NCBI GenBank assembly: GCA_016714045.1
Contig: JADJNY010000008.1
Location: forward strand, 259,735 to 323,734
Direction: 5' to 3'
Source of the DNA: Planctomycetota bacterium
GTDB lineage: Bacteria; Planctomycetota; UBA1135; GCA-002686595
DNA length: 64,000 nt
The position numbers and the translations under genes were made by a program. The notes below the pieces were generated by a model that saw only the letters and a list, made by a program, of their open reading frames with translations, ran no database searches and was not told the DNA's origin. Shown here in pieces: positions 18,828 to 26,771 of the stretch. Within the stretch, counting starts at the first letter, position 1, and each line of letters opens with the position of its first letter.

Positions 18828-20190
18828 GAGCGTGCTCCCTTGCGTCGCGCGGGCTTCTTCGCGCTGCGCGGGGTCCGCTTCGACGCGGCGAGCCGCTTCG
18901 ACCAGATCGGCCCGTGCGGGTACGCGAAGGCCTCGAGTGACAGCGGCTTCATGCGGATCGAGTAGCCCGGCGCCGTCGGCGTCGTGTAGGCGGCGCGCTC
19001 GATGACGCACGGATCGACGAAGTGCTCGTGCAGGTGGTCGACGTACTCCGCGACGCGGTGTTCGAGCGAGCCCGAAATCGCGATGTAGTCGATGAACGCG
19101 AGGTGGTTCACGTGCTCGCACAGACCGACGCCGCCGGCGTGCGGACAGACGGGCACGCCGAACTTCGCCGCCATCAGGATCACCGCGATGTTCTCGTTCA
19201 CGCCGCCTAGCCGACACGCGTCGATCTGACAGAACGAGATCGCGTTCGCCTGCAGGAGTTGCTTGAAGACGACGCGGTTCGCGCACTGCTCGCCCGTCGC
19301 GACGCCGATCGGGCGCACGGCCTTCGCGATCGTCGCGTGGCCGAGCACGTCGTCGGGCGACGTCGGCTCCTCGATCCACCACGGGAGAACCGCGCGAGCT
19401 CCCGCATGTTCGCGATCGCCTCGTGGACGGACCAGCGCTGGTTCGCGTCCATCATCATGCGTCTCTCGGGGCCGATCTCCTCGCGCAGGAGCTTCGCGCG
19501 GCGCAGGTCGTCGTCGAGGTCGGCGCCGACCTTGATCTTGAAGCGTCCAGCCCTCGCGCGGGCCGCCCCGCAGAAGCGCGCGGATCCTCTCGTCGGAGTA
19601 GCCGAGCCAACCGACGGAGGTCGTGTACGCCGGGTAGCCGCTGCGCGCGAGCTCGCGCTCGCGCAGCTGGTCGGTTCGTTCGCGTTGCGCTGCAGATCGC
19701 GAGCGCTTCGTCGGGCGCGAGCGCGTCGCTGATGTAGCGGAAGTCGATCGCCGACGATCTCCTCGGGCGTCAGGTCGCGACGAGCTTCCACAACGGCTTG
19801 CGCGCGTGCTTCGCGCGGCGAGATCCCACACCGCGTTGACGATCGCGGCGGTCGCGAGATGGACGACGCCCTTCTCGGGCTGACCCAGCGCAGCTGCGAG
19901 TCGCTGGTCACGAGCTGGCGCCAGAAGCCGGCGCAGTCGCGCGTGATCTCCTCGAGCGTCCGACCGACGACGAGCGGCGCGATCGAGCGCAGCGCCTCGA
20001 CGACGAGCTCGTTCCCGCGGCCGATCGTGAAGGAGAGGCCGTGGCCTTCCAGGCTCCGGTCCGTGCGGAGCACGACGTACGCCGCCGAGTAGTCCGGGTC
20101 GACGTGCACCGCGTCGGATCCGTCGTGGTCGTCGGACGTCGGGAAGCGCACGTCGAGCGCGTCGAGCGCCGTGATGCGGGTCTTGCTCAT
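18824..20190 (-). CDS. L-fuconate dehydratase (enolase superfamily), several frameshifts
   Basis: Dehydrates L-fuconate to 2-keto-3-deoxy-L-fuconate. Both ends match the family closely: RFPTSDDHDGSDAVHVDPDY, GLSFTIGRGNELVVEALRSI and VVGRTLEEITRDC at the N-terminus. Further on come FKIKVGADLDDDLRRAKLL, MMMDANQRWSVHEA (metal Asp and Asn), WWIEEPTSPDDVLGHA, IGVATGEQCANRVVFKQLLQ, DACRLGGVNENIAV and CPHAGGVGLCEHVNHLA. The middle (about 19390-19870) switches frame at least five times, although each piece is recognisable (KGVVHLATAAIVNAVWDL, ARKPLWKLVATDLTPEEIVG, IDFRYISDAL, SGYPAYTTSVGWLGYSDERI). No substitution of key residues is seen. This is either a poorly polished stretch or a recent pseudogene; the clean residues favour the former. 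Confidence 0.88.
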
Positions 20191-21075
20191 GCGGGCACGC
20201 TCGCCTTCGAGTCGATGCGGTAGAAGCGCGCGGCGTTCCCGCCGAGCACGGCCGCGCGCTTGTCCTCGGCGAGGGGCGCGAGCAGGGTCTGCGTGGCGGC
20301 CCACCACGCGGGGTAGCCGCAGCGCAGGACGACCGGCCAGTCGCTGCCCAGCACGGCCGCCGGGCCGAAGGCTTCGAAGACCACGTCGACGATCGGCGCG
20401 AGGTCGGCCGCGGTCGCGCCGGGCTCGGCCTCGGTGAAGAGCCCCGAGAGCTTCACGCACGCGCGTGACTCGGCGGCGATCCCGCGCAGGTGCTTTGCCC
20501 AGGTGGCGTAGCCCTCCCGCTTCGCGCCCCCCGCGAGCACGCGCGGCTTCGCGCAGTGGTCGATCACGACGTCGAGCTCCGGGTGGCGCGCGAGCAACTT
20601 GCGCAGGTGCGCGAGGTGTTGCGGCCGCACGAGCGCGTCGAAGCACAGCCGGCGCGCCGAGAGCGCTCGGAACGCGTCCGTGAGCTCGCGGCGCAGCATC
20701 CAAGTCCGGACGGCGAGGTCCTGATCATCGGGCGCAAGCCGACGAGCTTCGGGATCGCGGGAGCGCCAGCGCCTCGATCTCGGCCGCGACGCTGCGCGAC
20801 TCGAAGTCGACCCAGCCGACGACGCCCGCGACGCGCCGGTTCGCGCGCGCGAGGCCGAGCAGGAAGTGCGTCTCGCTGACCGTCGGCGCAGCTTGCACGA
20901 GGATCGTGCGAGCGATCCCCACGCGCTCGAGCTCGGGCACGAGGTCTTCCAGCCCGAAGTCCTTGTGCAACACGCCCTGCTCGGGGCCGAGCCAGCCGTA
21001 GTCGCCGCGCGCGAGCTTCCACACGTGTTGGTGCGCGTCGATGCGCTCGGGGGCGGCCTTCGAACTCGGACTCAT
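20187..21075 (-). CDS. Amidohydrolase-2 family lactonase, probable L-fucono-1,5-lactonase, frameshifted
   Basis: TIM-barrel metal hydrolase (PF04909 type) that would open L-fuconolactone to L-fuconate. The N-terminus carries the HxH ligand motif (RIDAHQHVWKLARGDYGWL) followed by LVQAAPTVSETHFLLGLA. The C-terminal part has VVIDHCAKP, RACVKLSGLFTEA and LGSDWPVVLRCGYPAWW, whose Asp is the catalytic metal ligand. Two frame changes lie between, at about 20760 and 20725, where AIPKLVGLRPMI and then QDLAVRTWMLRREL are read in successive frames. The start overlaps the Gfo/Idh stop, and the end overlaps the dehydratase start (both ATGA). The neighbours make the fucose assignment strong, although the family also includes other sugar lactonases. 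Confidence 0.85.
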
Positions 21076-22223
21076 CCTGGTCCTCCTCGCGCGGCGGAGC
21101 GCGCGCTCGCATCGGGAATCGCCGGGTCGGGGTCGCGCGGAAGCGGCGTGCCGCCGCGCGCGTCGGAAGCGTAGAGCGCTTCGACGAGTTGCATCGTGCG
21201 CCAGGCGTCCTCGACGGAGGTCGAGAGCTCGGCGTCCTCGCCCGCGACGAAGCGCTGCAGGTTCGACATCGGTCCGCGGAACGCGTCCGGGAACCAGCTG
21301 CCCTCGAGCGGCACGGCGCGCCAGTCGTGCGCGCGCGCGACGTCGCCGCGGCCGAGCGCGAGCTCGAGGAAGTCGGGGCGCCCGCGCGGGTAATCGAGAT
21401 TGACGCCCATCTGGCCGACGGCCGCGCCGGCGAGGCCCTCCACGCGCAGCTCGGACGCCTCGTGCCTCGGCCCGTGGCCGTGGTGGTGGTTAACGGTGAG
21501 CGCGCAACGCACGTCGTCCGCGTAATCGAGGATCATCGTCGAGCGCGAGCTCGCGAGCTTCGGCGCGTCGGGGTGCTTCACGGTGCGGCACCACACGGCG
21601 CGCGGCTCACCGAGCAGACCGCGGATCGAGTCGAGGTAGTGGATCGAGTGGAGCGCGAGCTCCATGCGCGGCAGGCTAGCGAGGAAAGGCCAGAGCTCCC
21701 ACGGCATGCGGCAGTTCACGCGCACCTCGAGCTCGACGACGCGGCCGAGCAGCCCGCGGAGGACGGCGTCGCGCAGCGCGAGCATCATCGGGCTGAAGCG
21801 CAGCTGGAAGTTGACCGCGGCGACCAGGCGCTTCTCGCGGCACACGCGCCGGATCGCCGTCGCTTCGGCGAGGTCGCGGCCGAGCGGCTTCTGGATCAGG
21901 AGCGCGGCGCCGCGCGTTGCGCGCTCGACGATGCCGAGCACGGCCTCCGGCGGGACCGCGACGTCGACGATCGCGTCGCGGACGGCGAAGACCTCGTCGA
22001 GGCTCGCGAGCACGCGCGGCACCCCGAAGCGGCGCGCGGTCGCCTCGGCGCGCGCGCGGTCCGTGTCGTGGAGCGCGGCGACCTCGAACCCGCACGCGCG
22101 GTACGCTGGAAGGTGCGCGTCGTTGACGATCCCGCCCGCGCCGACGATCACGATGGCCCGCGGTCGCGCCGGGAGCTCCCAGCGTTGGCGCAGCGCGATC
22201 GGGAAGGGCGCGAGCGCGCTCAT
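21072..22223 (-). CDS. Gfo/Idh/MocA-family oxidoreductase of the fucose operon
   Basis: NAD(P)-dependent sugar oxidoreductase of 383 residues. It has a Rossmann motif (AIVIVGAGGIVNDAHLPAY), an LIQKPLGRDLAEA segment equivalent to the EKP motif (Gln replaces the usual Glu), and NFQLRFSPMM. The central HSIHYLDSIRGLLGEP segment, with its His, corresponds to the catalytic region. No signal peptide is present, so it is cytoplasmic. It is the first catabolic gene after the IclR regulator, coupled by ATGA overlaps on both sides. No other obvious L-fucose dehydrogenase is present, so it may catalyse the first oxidation of L-fucose to the lactone, or handle a related sugar such as a uronate; this is inference. 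Confidence 0.85.
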   Translation of the reverse strand: MSALAPFPIALRQRWELPARPRAIVIVGAGGIVNDAHLPAYRACGFEVAALHDTDRARAEATARRFGVPRVLASLDEVFAVRDAIVDVAVPPEAVLGIVERATRGAALLIQKPLGRDLAEATAIRRVCREKRLVAAVNFQLRFSPMMLALRDAVLRGLLGRVVELEVRVNCRMPWELWPFLASLPRMELALHSIHYLDSIRGLLGEPRAVWCRTVKHPDAPKLASSRSTMILDYADDVRCALTVNHHHGHGPRHEASELRVEGLAGAAVGQMGVNLDYPRGRPDFLELALGRGDVARAHDWRAVPLEGSWFPDAFRGPMSNLQRFVAGEDAELSTSVEDAWRTMQLVEALYASDARGGTPLPRDPDPAIPDASARSAARGGPG

Positions 22224-23005
22224 CCGCGGCGCTCCCGGCGTCCCGCGGTCCGCGCGCGCTTCGCGGAGCGCGCCGGCGCGGCGTCGGCTCCGGCGCGGCG
22301 CTCCGCGGCGGCTTCCTCGACCATGCGAGCGGAGAGGGTGCGCGCGGTGCGCGCGAGTTCGCCGCGCGCCTGCGCGATCGTCCGCGCGCTGCCGAGGTCG
22401 ATGCGCTGGAGGTAGGGCATGGTCAGCGCCGCGAGCACGTGACCGCGCGGATCGAGGATCGGGACGGAGAGGTCGTGCACGCCGCGCACGCGCGTGCTCT
22501 CCATCTCCTCGTACCCGCGCGAGCGCACGAGCGCGAGGTGTTTCGCGAGCGTCGCGGCCTGCTTCTTCTCGGCGGGCTCCAGACGCTCGAGCAGGCGCTC
22601 GTGCTCCTCCGGACCCTGGAACGCCAGGAGGACGCGGCCCGAGCATGACGGCGGCAAGCTCATCGTCGAGCCGACGCGCACGGCGAAGCCCATCTCGCCC
22701 GGCGCGTCGACCTGGGCGAGGACGATGCCGCGCCCGCCCTCGAGCACGGTCAGGTGGCACGACTGGTGGACGTCCGCGGCGAGCTCCTTCATCAGGGGCA
22801 GCGCGTCCGTGAGCAGCCGGTCCATCGGCGTGTAGCGGTGCGCGAGCTCGAAGAGCTTCAGCGTGAGCACGTAGCCGTCGCCCGGGCGCCGGATCGCGAC
22901 CCATCCGCGCTCGACGAGGCGCGCGAGCATGCGGAAGATCTCGCCGACGGAGCGGTCGAGGGAGCGCGCGATCTCGGCCTGCGTCAGTCCGTCGGGGTGG
23001 TGGGC
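22220..23005 (-). CDS. IclR-family transcriptional regulator, 5' end apparently missing
   Basis: Probable local regulator of the fucose genes. The recognisable part starts inside the winged helix (HPDGLTQAEIARSLDRSVGE, then IFRMLARLVERGWV) and continues through the IclR effector domain (QSCHLTVLEGGRGIVLAQVD, VGSTMSLPPSCSGRVLLAF, DLSVPILDPRGHVLAALTMP). The first helix of the HTH and a start codon are not found. Upstream of the AHHPDG codons the sequence is exactly the complement of the signal peptide of the divergent binding-protein gene, in mirrored codon frame. A deletion or assembly join seems to have removed the 5' ends of both genes and the promoter region between them. The stop overlaps the Gfo/Idh start. 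Confidence 0.82.
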   Translation of the reverse strand, partial: AHHPDGLTQAEIARSLDRSVGEIFRMLARLVERGWVAIRRPGDGYVLTLKLFELAHRYTPMDRLLTDALPLMKELAADVHQSCHLTVLEGGRGIVLAQVDAPGEMGFAVRVGSTMSLPPSCSGRVLLAFQGPEEHERLLERLEPAEKKQAATLAKHLALVRSRGYEEMESTRVRGVHDLSVPILDPRGHVLAALTMPYLQRIDLGSARTIAQARGELARTARTLSARMVEEAAAERRAGADAAPARSAKRARTAGRRERRG

Positions 23006-23959
23006 CTGGTCGCGCTCGCGTCGTTCGCGGCCCTGGCGATCGCGTGCTCGAAGGACTCCGGCAGCGCGCCCGCGGCCGACGCTCGACCGCGTGTCGTCGT
23101 CATCCCGAAGGGCACGACGCACGTGTTCTGGAAGGCCGTCGAGAAGGGCGCGCGCGAAGCGGGCGCGGAGCGCGGCCTCGACGTCGTGTGGAAGGGCCCG
23201 CTCGCGGAGAACGACCGCGCGCAGCAGATCCAACTCGTGCAGCAGTTCATCGCGGAGAGGCCGGCCGGCCTCGCGCTCGCGCCACTCGACCACGCGGCGC
23301 TCGTGCCCGCGGTCGCCGCCGCGCGCGCCGCGGGGATCCCGGTCGTGATCTTCGACTCCGCGCTCGACGGCCGCGCGCCGGACGACTTCGCGAGCTTCGT
23401 GGCGACCGACAACGGCGCGGGCGGGCGGCTCGCGGGCGAGGAGCTCGCGCGCCTCTGCGGCGACGCGGGCGAGGTCGTCCTCTTGCGCTACCTCGTCGGC
23501 AGCGCGAGCACCGAGGAGCGCGAAGCGGGCTTCCTCGCGTCGATCGGGAAGCGCTCGGCGATGAAGGTGCTCGTCGACAACCGCTACGCCGGCGCGACGA
23601 TCGGCGAGGCGAAGACGACGGCGCTCAACCTCGCGGACCAGCTCAAGCAGGCGAAAGGCGTCTTCGCGTCGAACGAACCCGCGACGAACGGGATGTTGCT
23701 CGCGCTGCGCCAACTCGGCCTCGCCGGCAAGGTGAAGTTCGTCGGCTTCGACGCATCGCCACCGCTCGTCGAGGCGCTGAAGGCGGGCGAGATCGACGCG
23801 CTCGTCGTGCAGGACCCGAGGAAGATGGGCGCGCTCTCCGTGGCGACGCTCGCCGACCTGATCGCGAAGAAGAGCGTGCCGGCGAACGTCGACACGGGCG
23901 CCGTGCTCGTGACACGCGACAACCTGAACCGGCCGGAGATCGCCGCGTTGCTGGAGTAG
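22997..23959 (+). CDS. Sugar ABC transporter substrate-binding lipoprotein (ribose type)
   Basis: Periplasmic-binding-protein-1-like protein (RbsB/PBP type I), expected to bind the sugar, probably L-fucose, for an ABC importer. The first plausible start is a GTG at 22997. It gives a hydrophobic signal with lipobox LAIAC (Cys17) but no N-terminal basic residues, so the real 5' end may be lost at the junction with the IclR gene. Domain motifs are VVIPKGTTHVFWKAVEKGA, IQLVQQFIAERPAGLALAP, PVVIFDSALDG, FVATDNGAGGRLAGEELA, VFASNEPATNGMLLAL and VKFVGFDASPPLVEAL. It diverges from the fucose operon; the permease lies 970 bases downstream. Confidence 0.88.
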   Translation: MVGLVALASFAALAIACSKDSGSAPAADARPRVVVIPKGTTHVFWKAVEKGAREAGAERGLDVVWKGPLAENDRAQQIQLVQQFIAERPAGLALAPLDHAALVPAVAAARAAGIPVVIFDSALDGRAPDDFASFVATDNGAGGRLAGEELARLCGDAGEVVLLRYLVGSASTEEREAGFLASIGKRSAMKVLVDNRYAGATIGEAKTTALNLADQLKQAKGVFASNEPATNGMLLALRQLGLAGKVKFVGFDASPPLVEALKAGEIDALVVQDPRKMGALSVATLADLIAKKSVPANVDTGAVLVTRDNLNRPEIAALLE

Positions 23960-24163
23960 CCCCGGGCTCCCCGCGACGCACGTCTCTCGGTGCCCCCCCG
24001 GGCGGAGGTGGGTCGGAACGGCCCATCTCCGCCCACCTTTGATACTGAGGGCTTTTCTGTCGGCCGGCGTGGTCGCTGGCTGGAGGTCGGCGTCCAAGCG
24101 AAGAGTACCGAGCGGCAGCGGGCCATTGACCGGATGTCGCTCGGGCGGCACGGTGAAAGCGCC

Positions 24164-24481
24164 ATGGTCAAGCTGCCCCCGCCCCTCGACGAGATCCGGC
24201 CGCGCCTCGAGGCCGCGTTCGGCGCTCGGTTGCGCGGCGTGCTGATGTACGGGTCGCGCGCGCGCGGCGACCATCGCCCGGACTCGGACCTCGATCTGCT
24301 GGTGTTGCTCGACGGGCCGATCGAGCTGTCGCGCGACATCGGTGCCACGGTCGACGCGCTATATCCGCTTCAGCTCGAGGTAGACTACCCGATCCATGCC
24401 ATGCCGACCGCCGTCGAGCACTTCGAGGCGCAGGACCGGCTCTTCTATCGCAACGTCGCGCGAGACGGGGTCGCGTTGTGA
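24164..24481 (+). CDS. MNT-type minimal nucleotidyltransferase (antitoxin of a HEPN/MNT pair)
   Basis: Small protein of 105 residues with the nucleotidyltransferase signature GSRARGDHRPDSDLDLLVLL (GSxxRG and the two Asp of SDxDL). In HEPN/MNT toxin-antitoxin modules, the MNT partner neutralises the HEPN ribonuclease, in characterised cases by adding AMP to it. I chose the ATG at 24164; an in-frame ATG 30 bases upstream is possible. The stop overlaps the HEPN start (GTGA), which is the normal arrangement. The pair lies between the ABC binding protein and permease genes, where the ATPase gene would be expected. The 204 bases before it show nothing else. Confidence 0.86.
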   Translation: MVKLPPPLDEIRPRLEAAFGARLRGVLMYGSRARGDHRPDSDLDLLVLLDGPIELSRDIGATVDALYPLQLEVDYPIHAMPTAVEHFEAQDRLFYRNVARDGVAL

Positions 24482-24861
24482 GTTCGCACGCGAAGGACGA
24501 GTGGGCGCGAGCGCGGCGCTGTCTCGAATCCGCAGAGGTCCTGCTCGCAGCGGGAGACCAAGACGGCTGCGCCTTCAGGGCGTACTACTCGGCATTCCAC
24601 GCCGTGACGGCGTACTTCCTTGAGGGCCGCGAGTCTGGGAAACACTCTGCCGTGGAAGCGGCCGTTCATCGTGAGCTCGCCCAGCCTGGACGCGTCCAGC
24701 GCGGATTCGGAGCGGCCTTCACGCGTCTGCAGCCCCTGCGTACGGTCGGCGACTACGGCCTGAATGAACACGTGCGGGCCGAGGACGGCAAAGAGGCGGT
24801 CGACTCCGCGCGCGCCATCCTCGTCGAGTTGCGCGAGCTCGCTGGTGAGGCGTTCCGATGA
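24478..24861 (+). CDS. HEPN-domain protein (probable RNase toxin of a HEPN/MNT pair)
   Basis: All-helical HEPN-domain protein of 127 residues starting at GTG, overlapping the MNT stop by four bases. The segment FRAYYSAFHAVTAYFL contains Arg, six residues, then His, i.e. the Rx4-6H ribonuclease motif of HEPN toxins. The later SGKHSAVEAAVHREL and DYGLNEHVRAEDGKEAVDSA segments match the family. The likely role is an RNA-cleaving toxin held inactive by the MNT partner; a non-toxic housekeeping role cannot be excluded. Composition is somewhat less extreme in G+C than the flanking transporter genes, which fits acquisition by transfer. Confidence 0.86.
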   Translation: MSSHAKDEWARARRCLESAEVLLAAGDQDGCAFRAYYSAFHAVTAYFLEGRESGKHSAVEAAVHRELAQPGRVQRGFGAAFTRLQPLRTVGDYGLNEHVRAEDGKEAVDSARAILVELRELAGEAFR

Positions 24862-24929
24862 GCGCCACTCGATCCGGAGTTCGGCGGGCCTCGGACGTCG
24901 ACTCGCTGCAACGCAGCCGAGTCCAGTGA
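24858..24929 (+). CDS. Possible 23-residue linking micro-ORF
   Basis: A short frame whose ATG overlaps the HEPN stop (ATGA) and whose TGA overlaps the permease ATG (TGATG). It encodes a basic peptide beginning MSATRSGVRR and has no recognisable domain. It may only keep ribosomes moving from the HEPN gene to the permease, or be chance. Confidence 0.2.
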   Translation: MSATRSGVRRASDVDSLQRSRVQ

Positions 24930-26026
24930 TGTCACGGCCGATCGCCCTCCGCTCGCTCGGCCCCGCGCTCGGGCTCGTCGTCGTGTGGAGCTTCTTCGCG
25001 CTCGTCGCCGGCGGCGACTTCGTGGCGCTCGACAACCAGCGCTTGATGCTGTTGCAGACGGCGGTCGTCGGCTCCGCGGCGGTCGGCGCGACGTGGATCG
25101 TGGCGCTCGGCGGCATCGACCTCTCCGTCGGCTCGACGATCGCGCTCGGGACGATGCTCGGCGCGATGGCGTTGCGCGGGACGCCCTCGCCGGCGCTCGC
25201 GGTGGTCGGGTGTGTCGCGACGGGGCTCGCGTGCGGCGCGTTGATCGGGGCGCTCGTGATCGGCGAGCTCGCGCGCGTCGCGGGGATCGTCGGCGGCGCC
25301 GTGCTCGCGTGGTTCGTCGCGCGAAAGAGCGGCGCAGCCCTCGGCGTGAGCGCCGGCGTCGTGTTCGCGCTCGTCGTCGCGGTGGGGCTCGCGCGCTTCG
25401 TGCCGAGAGTCCCGCTGTCGCCGTTCATCGTGACGCTCGGCGCGTGGGGTGCCTTGCGCGGGCTCGCGAAGGGCCTCGGCGACAACCAGCCCGTGTACCC
25501 GACGTCGACCGCCGGGATCAGCGGGCTGATGGTGCCCGCGGCGGAGGGCCCCTTCGCGTTCCTGCCGCCGGGCGTGTGGGTGCTGCTCGCCCTCGCGCTC
25601 GTCGGCGCGTTCGTGCTGCGGCGCACGGTGCTCGGCGCGAACCTGCTCGCGATCGGGTCGAACGAGGCGACGGCGCGGCTGTCGGGCATCGCGGTCGAGC
25701 GCACGAAGCTCGTCGTCTACGCGCTCGGCGTCGGCTGCGCGGGCGTCGCGGCGCTCTTGCAGCTCTCGTATCTTTCCATGGGCGACCCGACGACGGCGCA
25801 GGGTGCGGAGCTCAAGGTGATCGCGGCCGTCGTGATCGGCGGCGCGAGCCTGTCGGGCGGCGCGGGGTCGATCCTCGGGACGCTCTTCGGCGCGCTCCTG
25901 ATGACGGTCGTCGACAACGGCTGCACGAAACTCGGCCTCGACAACTGGGTACAGGAGGTCGTCACCGGCGGCATCATCGTCGCCGCCGTGGTCGTCGACC
26001 GGTTGCGCGCGCGCGGCGCCGGTTGA
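24929..26026 (+). CDS. Sugar ABC transporter permease (RbsC/BPD_transp_2 family)
   Basis: Integral membrane permease of 365 residues with about 8-10 hydrophobic segments. Family motifs are WIVALGGIDLSVGSTIALG near residue 62, VPLSPFIVTLGAWGALRGLA, LLAIGSNEATARLSGI with the following AVERTKL, and VVIGGASLSGGAGSILGTLFGA near the C-terminus. It would form the channel of the importer with the lipoprotein at 23.0 kb. No ATP-binding protein gene is present in this cluster, so the complex must recruit an ATPase encoded elsewhere or be non-functional. The stop is 28 bases before the next gene. Confidence 0.92.
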   Translation: MSRPIALRSLGPALGLVVVWSFFALVAGGDFVALDNQRLMLLQTAVVGSAAVGATWIVALGGIDLSVGSTIALGTMLGAMALRGTPSPALAVVGCVATGLACGALIGALVIGELARVAGIVGGAVLAWFVARKSGAALGVSAGVVFALVVAVGLARFVPRVPLSPFIVTLGAWGALRGLAKGLGDNQPVYPTSTAGISGLMVPAAEGPFAFLPPGVWVLLALALVGAFVLRRTVLGANLLAIGSNEATARLSGIAVERTKLVVYALGVGCAGVAALLQLSYLSMGDPTTAQGAELKVIAAVVIGGASLSGGAGSILGTLFGALLMTVVDNGCTKLGLDNWVQEVVTGGIIVAAVVVDRLRARGAG

Positions 26027-26054
26027 CGCACGGCGCGCTCCAGGGAGGTCTCGC

Positions 26055-26717
26055 ATGGATTCGGCCCACGGCTCGTCGCGGCCCCTCGTCTTCGTACTCG
26101 TCGCCCTCGTCGCGGGCGCCGGCGGTTTCGCCGTCGGCAACGCGCTGCGCCGTGGCGAGGAACCCGCGCCCATCGCCGCACGAACGGAGGCCGTGACGCA
26201 GCGCGAGCTCGAGGCCGTGCGCGACGAGCTGCTCGCGCGCCTCACGCCCCACGCGCTCGCGCCGACGGACGCCGAGGTACGGCCGGCGACGTCCTTGGCC
26301 GGCGAGCCCGCGCACGACGCGCGCCTCGAAGCACGGCTCGACGCGCTCGAGGCGCGCATCGCGCTCGCGGAGCGCCCGAGGAGTCCTGACCGCTCCGTGT
26401 CGGTGCCCGAGGCGCTGCGTGGTTCTGGTGCGGGTTCGTTGGACGCGATCGCGCGGCGTTTGCGCGCCTACGCGGAACAGCACGGGGACGACCTCGACGG
26501 CTTCGGGGCGGAGCTCGCGGCCGAGCACGCGTTCTGGCGCATCGAGGAGCTGCTCGCCGCCTACGGCAAGCCGCACGGCGCGCAGGCCGACGACAAGGCC
26601 TGGATCCTGCGCTATGGACCGGTCGAGCTCGGTGCGCCGACGCCCGCGGTGACGGTGTTGTTCTACTGCGTCGACGGCTACCTCTCCGAGGTCTTCATCG
26701 AGGCGGAGGACGATTGA
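26055..26717 (+). CDS. Membrane-anchored coiled-coil protein of unknown function
   Basis: 220 residues. A single N-terminal hydrophobic segment (PLVFVLVALVAGAGGFAVGN) is followed by a helical, charged region (about 45-115, with LEARLDALEARIALAE) suited to a coiled coil. A C-terminal globular part holds LDAIARRLRAYAEQHGDDL, EELLAAYGKPHG and VTVLFYCVDGYLSEVFIE. A strong Shine-Dalgarno (GGAGGT, 26044-26049) lies five bases before the ATG. It may be co-transcribed with the permease, but its function is unknown to me; it resembles no transporter subunit. Confidence 0.75.
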   Translation: MDSAHGSSRPLVFVLVALVAGAGGFAVGNALRRGEEPAPIAARTEAVTQRELEAVRDELLARLTPHALAPTDAEVRPATSLAGEPAHDARLEARLDALEARIALAERPRSPDRSVSVPEALRGSGAGSLDAIARRLRAYAEQHGDDLDGFGAELAAEHAFWRIEELLAAYGKPHGAQADDKAWILRYGPVELGAPTPAVTVLFYCVDGYLSEVFIEAEDD

Positions 26718-26757
26718 GCGCGCGCGCCGCGGCGTGACGCAGGTGGAGCGCCTGAGG

Positions 26758-26763
26758 TACGCT
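26758..26763 (+). promoter_or_regulatory. TANNNT -10-like element, leaderless start candidate
   Basis: TACGCT ends eight bases before the ATG of the PhoD-SGNH gene. This spacing would place the transcript start at or beside the start codon, and no Shine-Dalgarno is present. Confidence 0.4.
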
Positions 26764-26771
26764 GCGCGCGC

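Noticed and set aside
18824..20190. L-fuconate dehydratase gene as a decayed pseudogene
   Set aside because: Despite many frame changes, every conserved motif, including the metal ligands, is intact in one frame or another. This fits sequencing indels better than loss of selection, although it is not proven.
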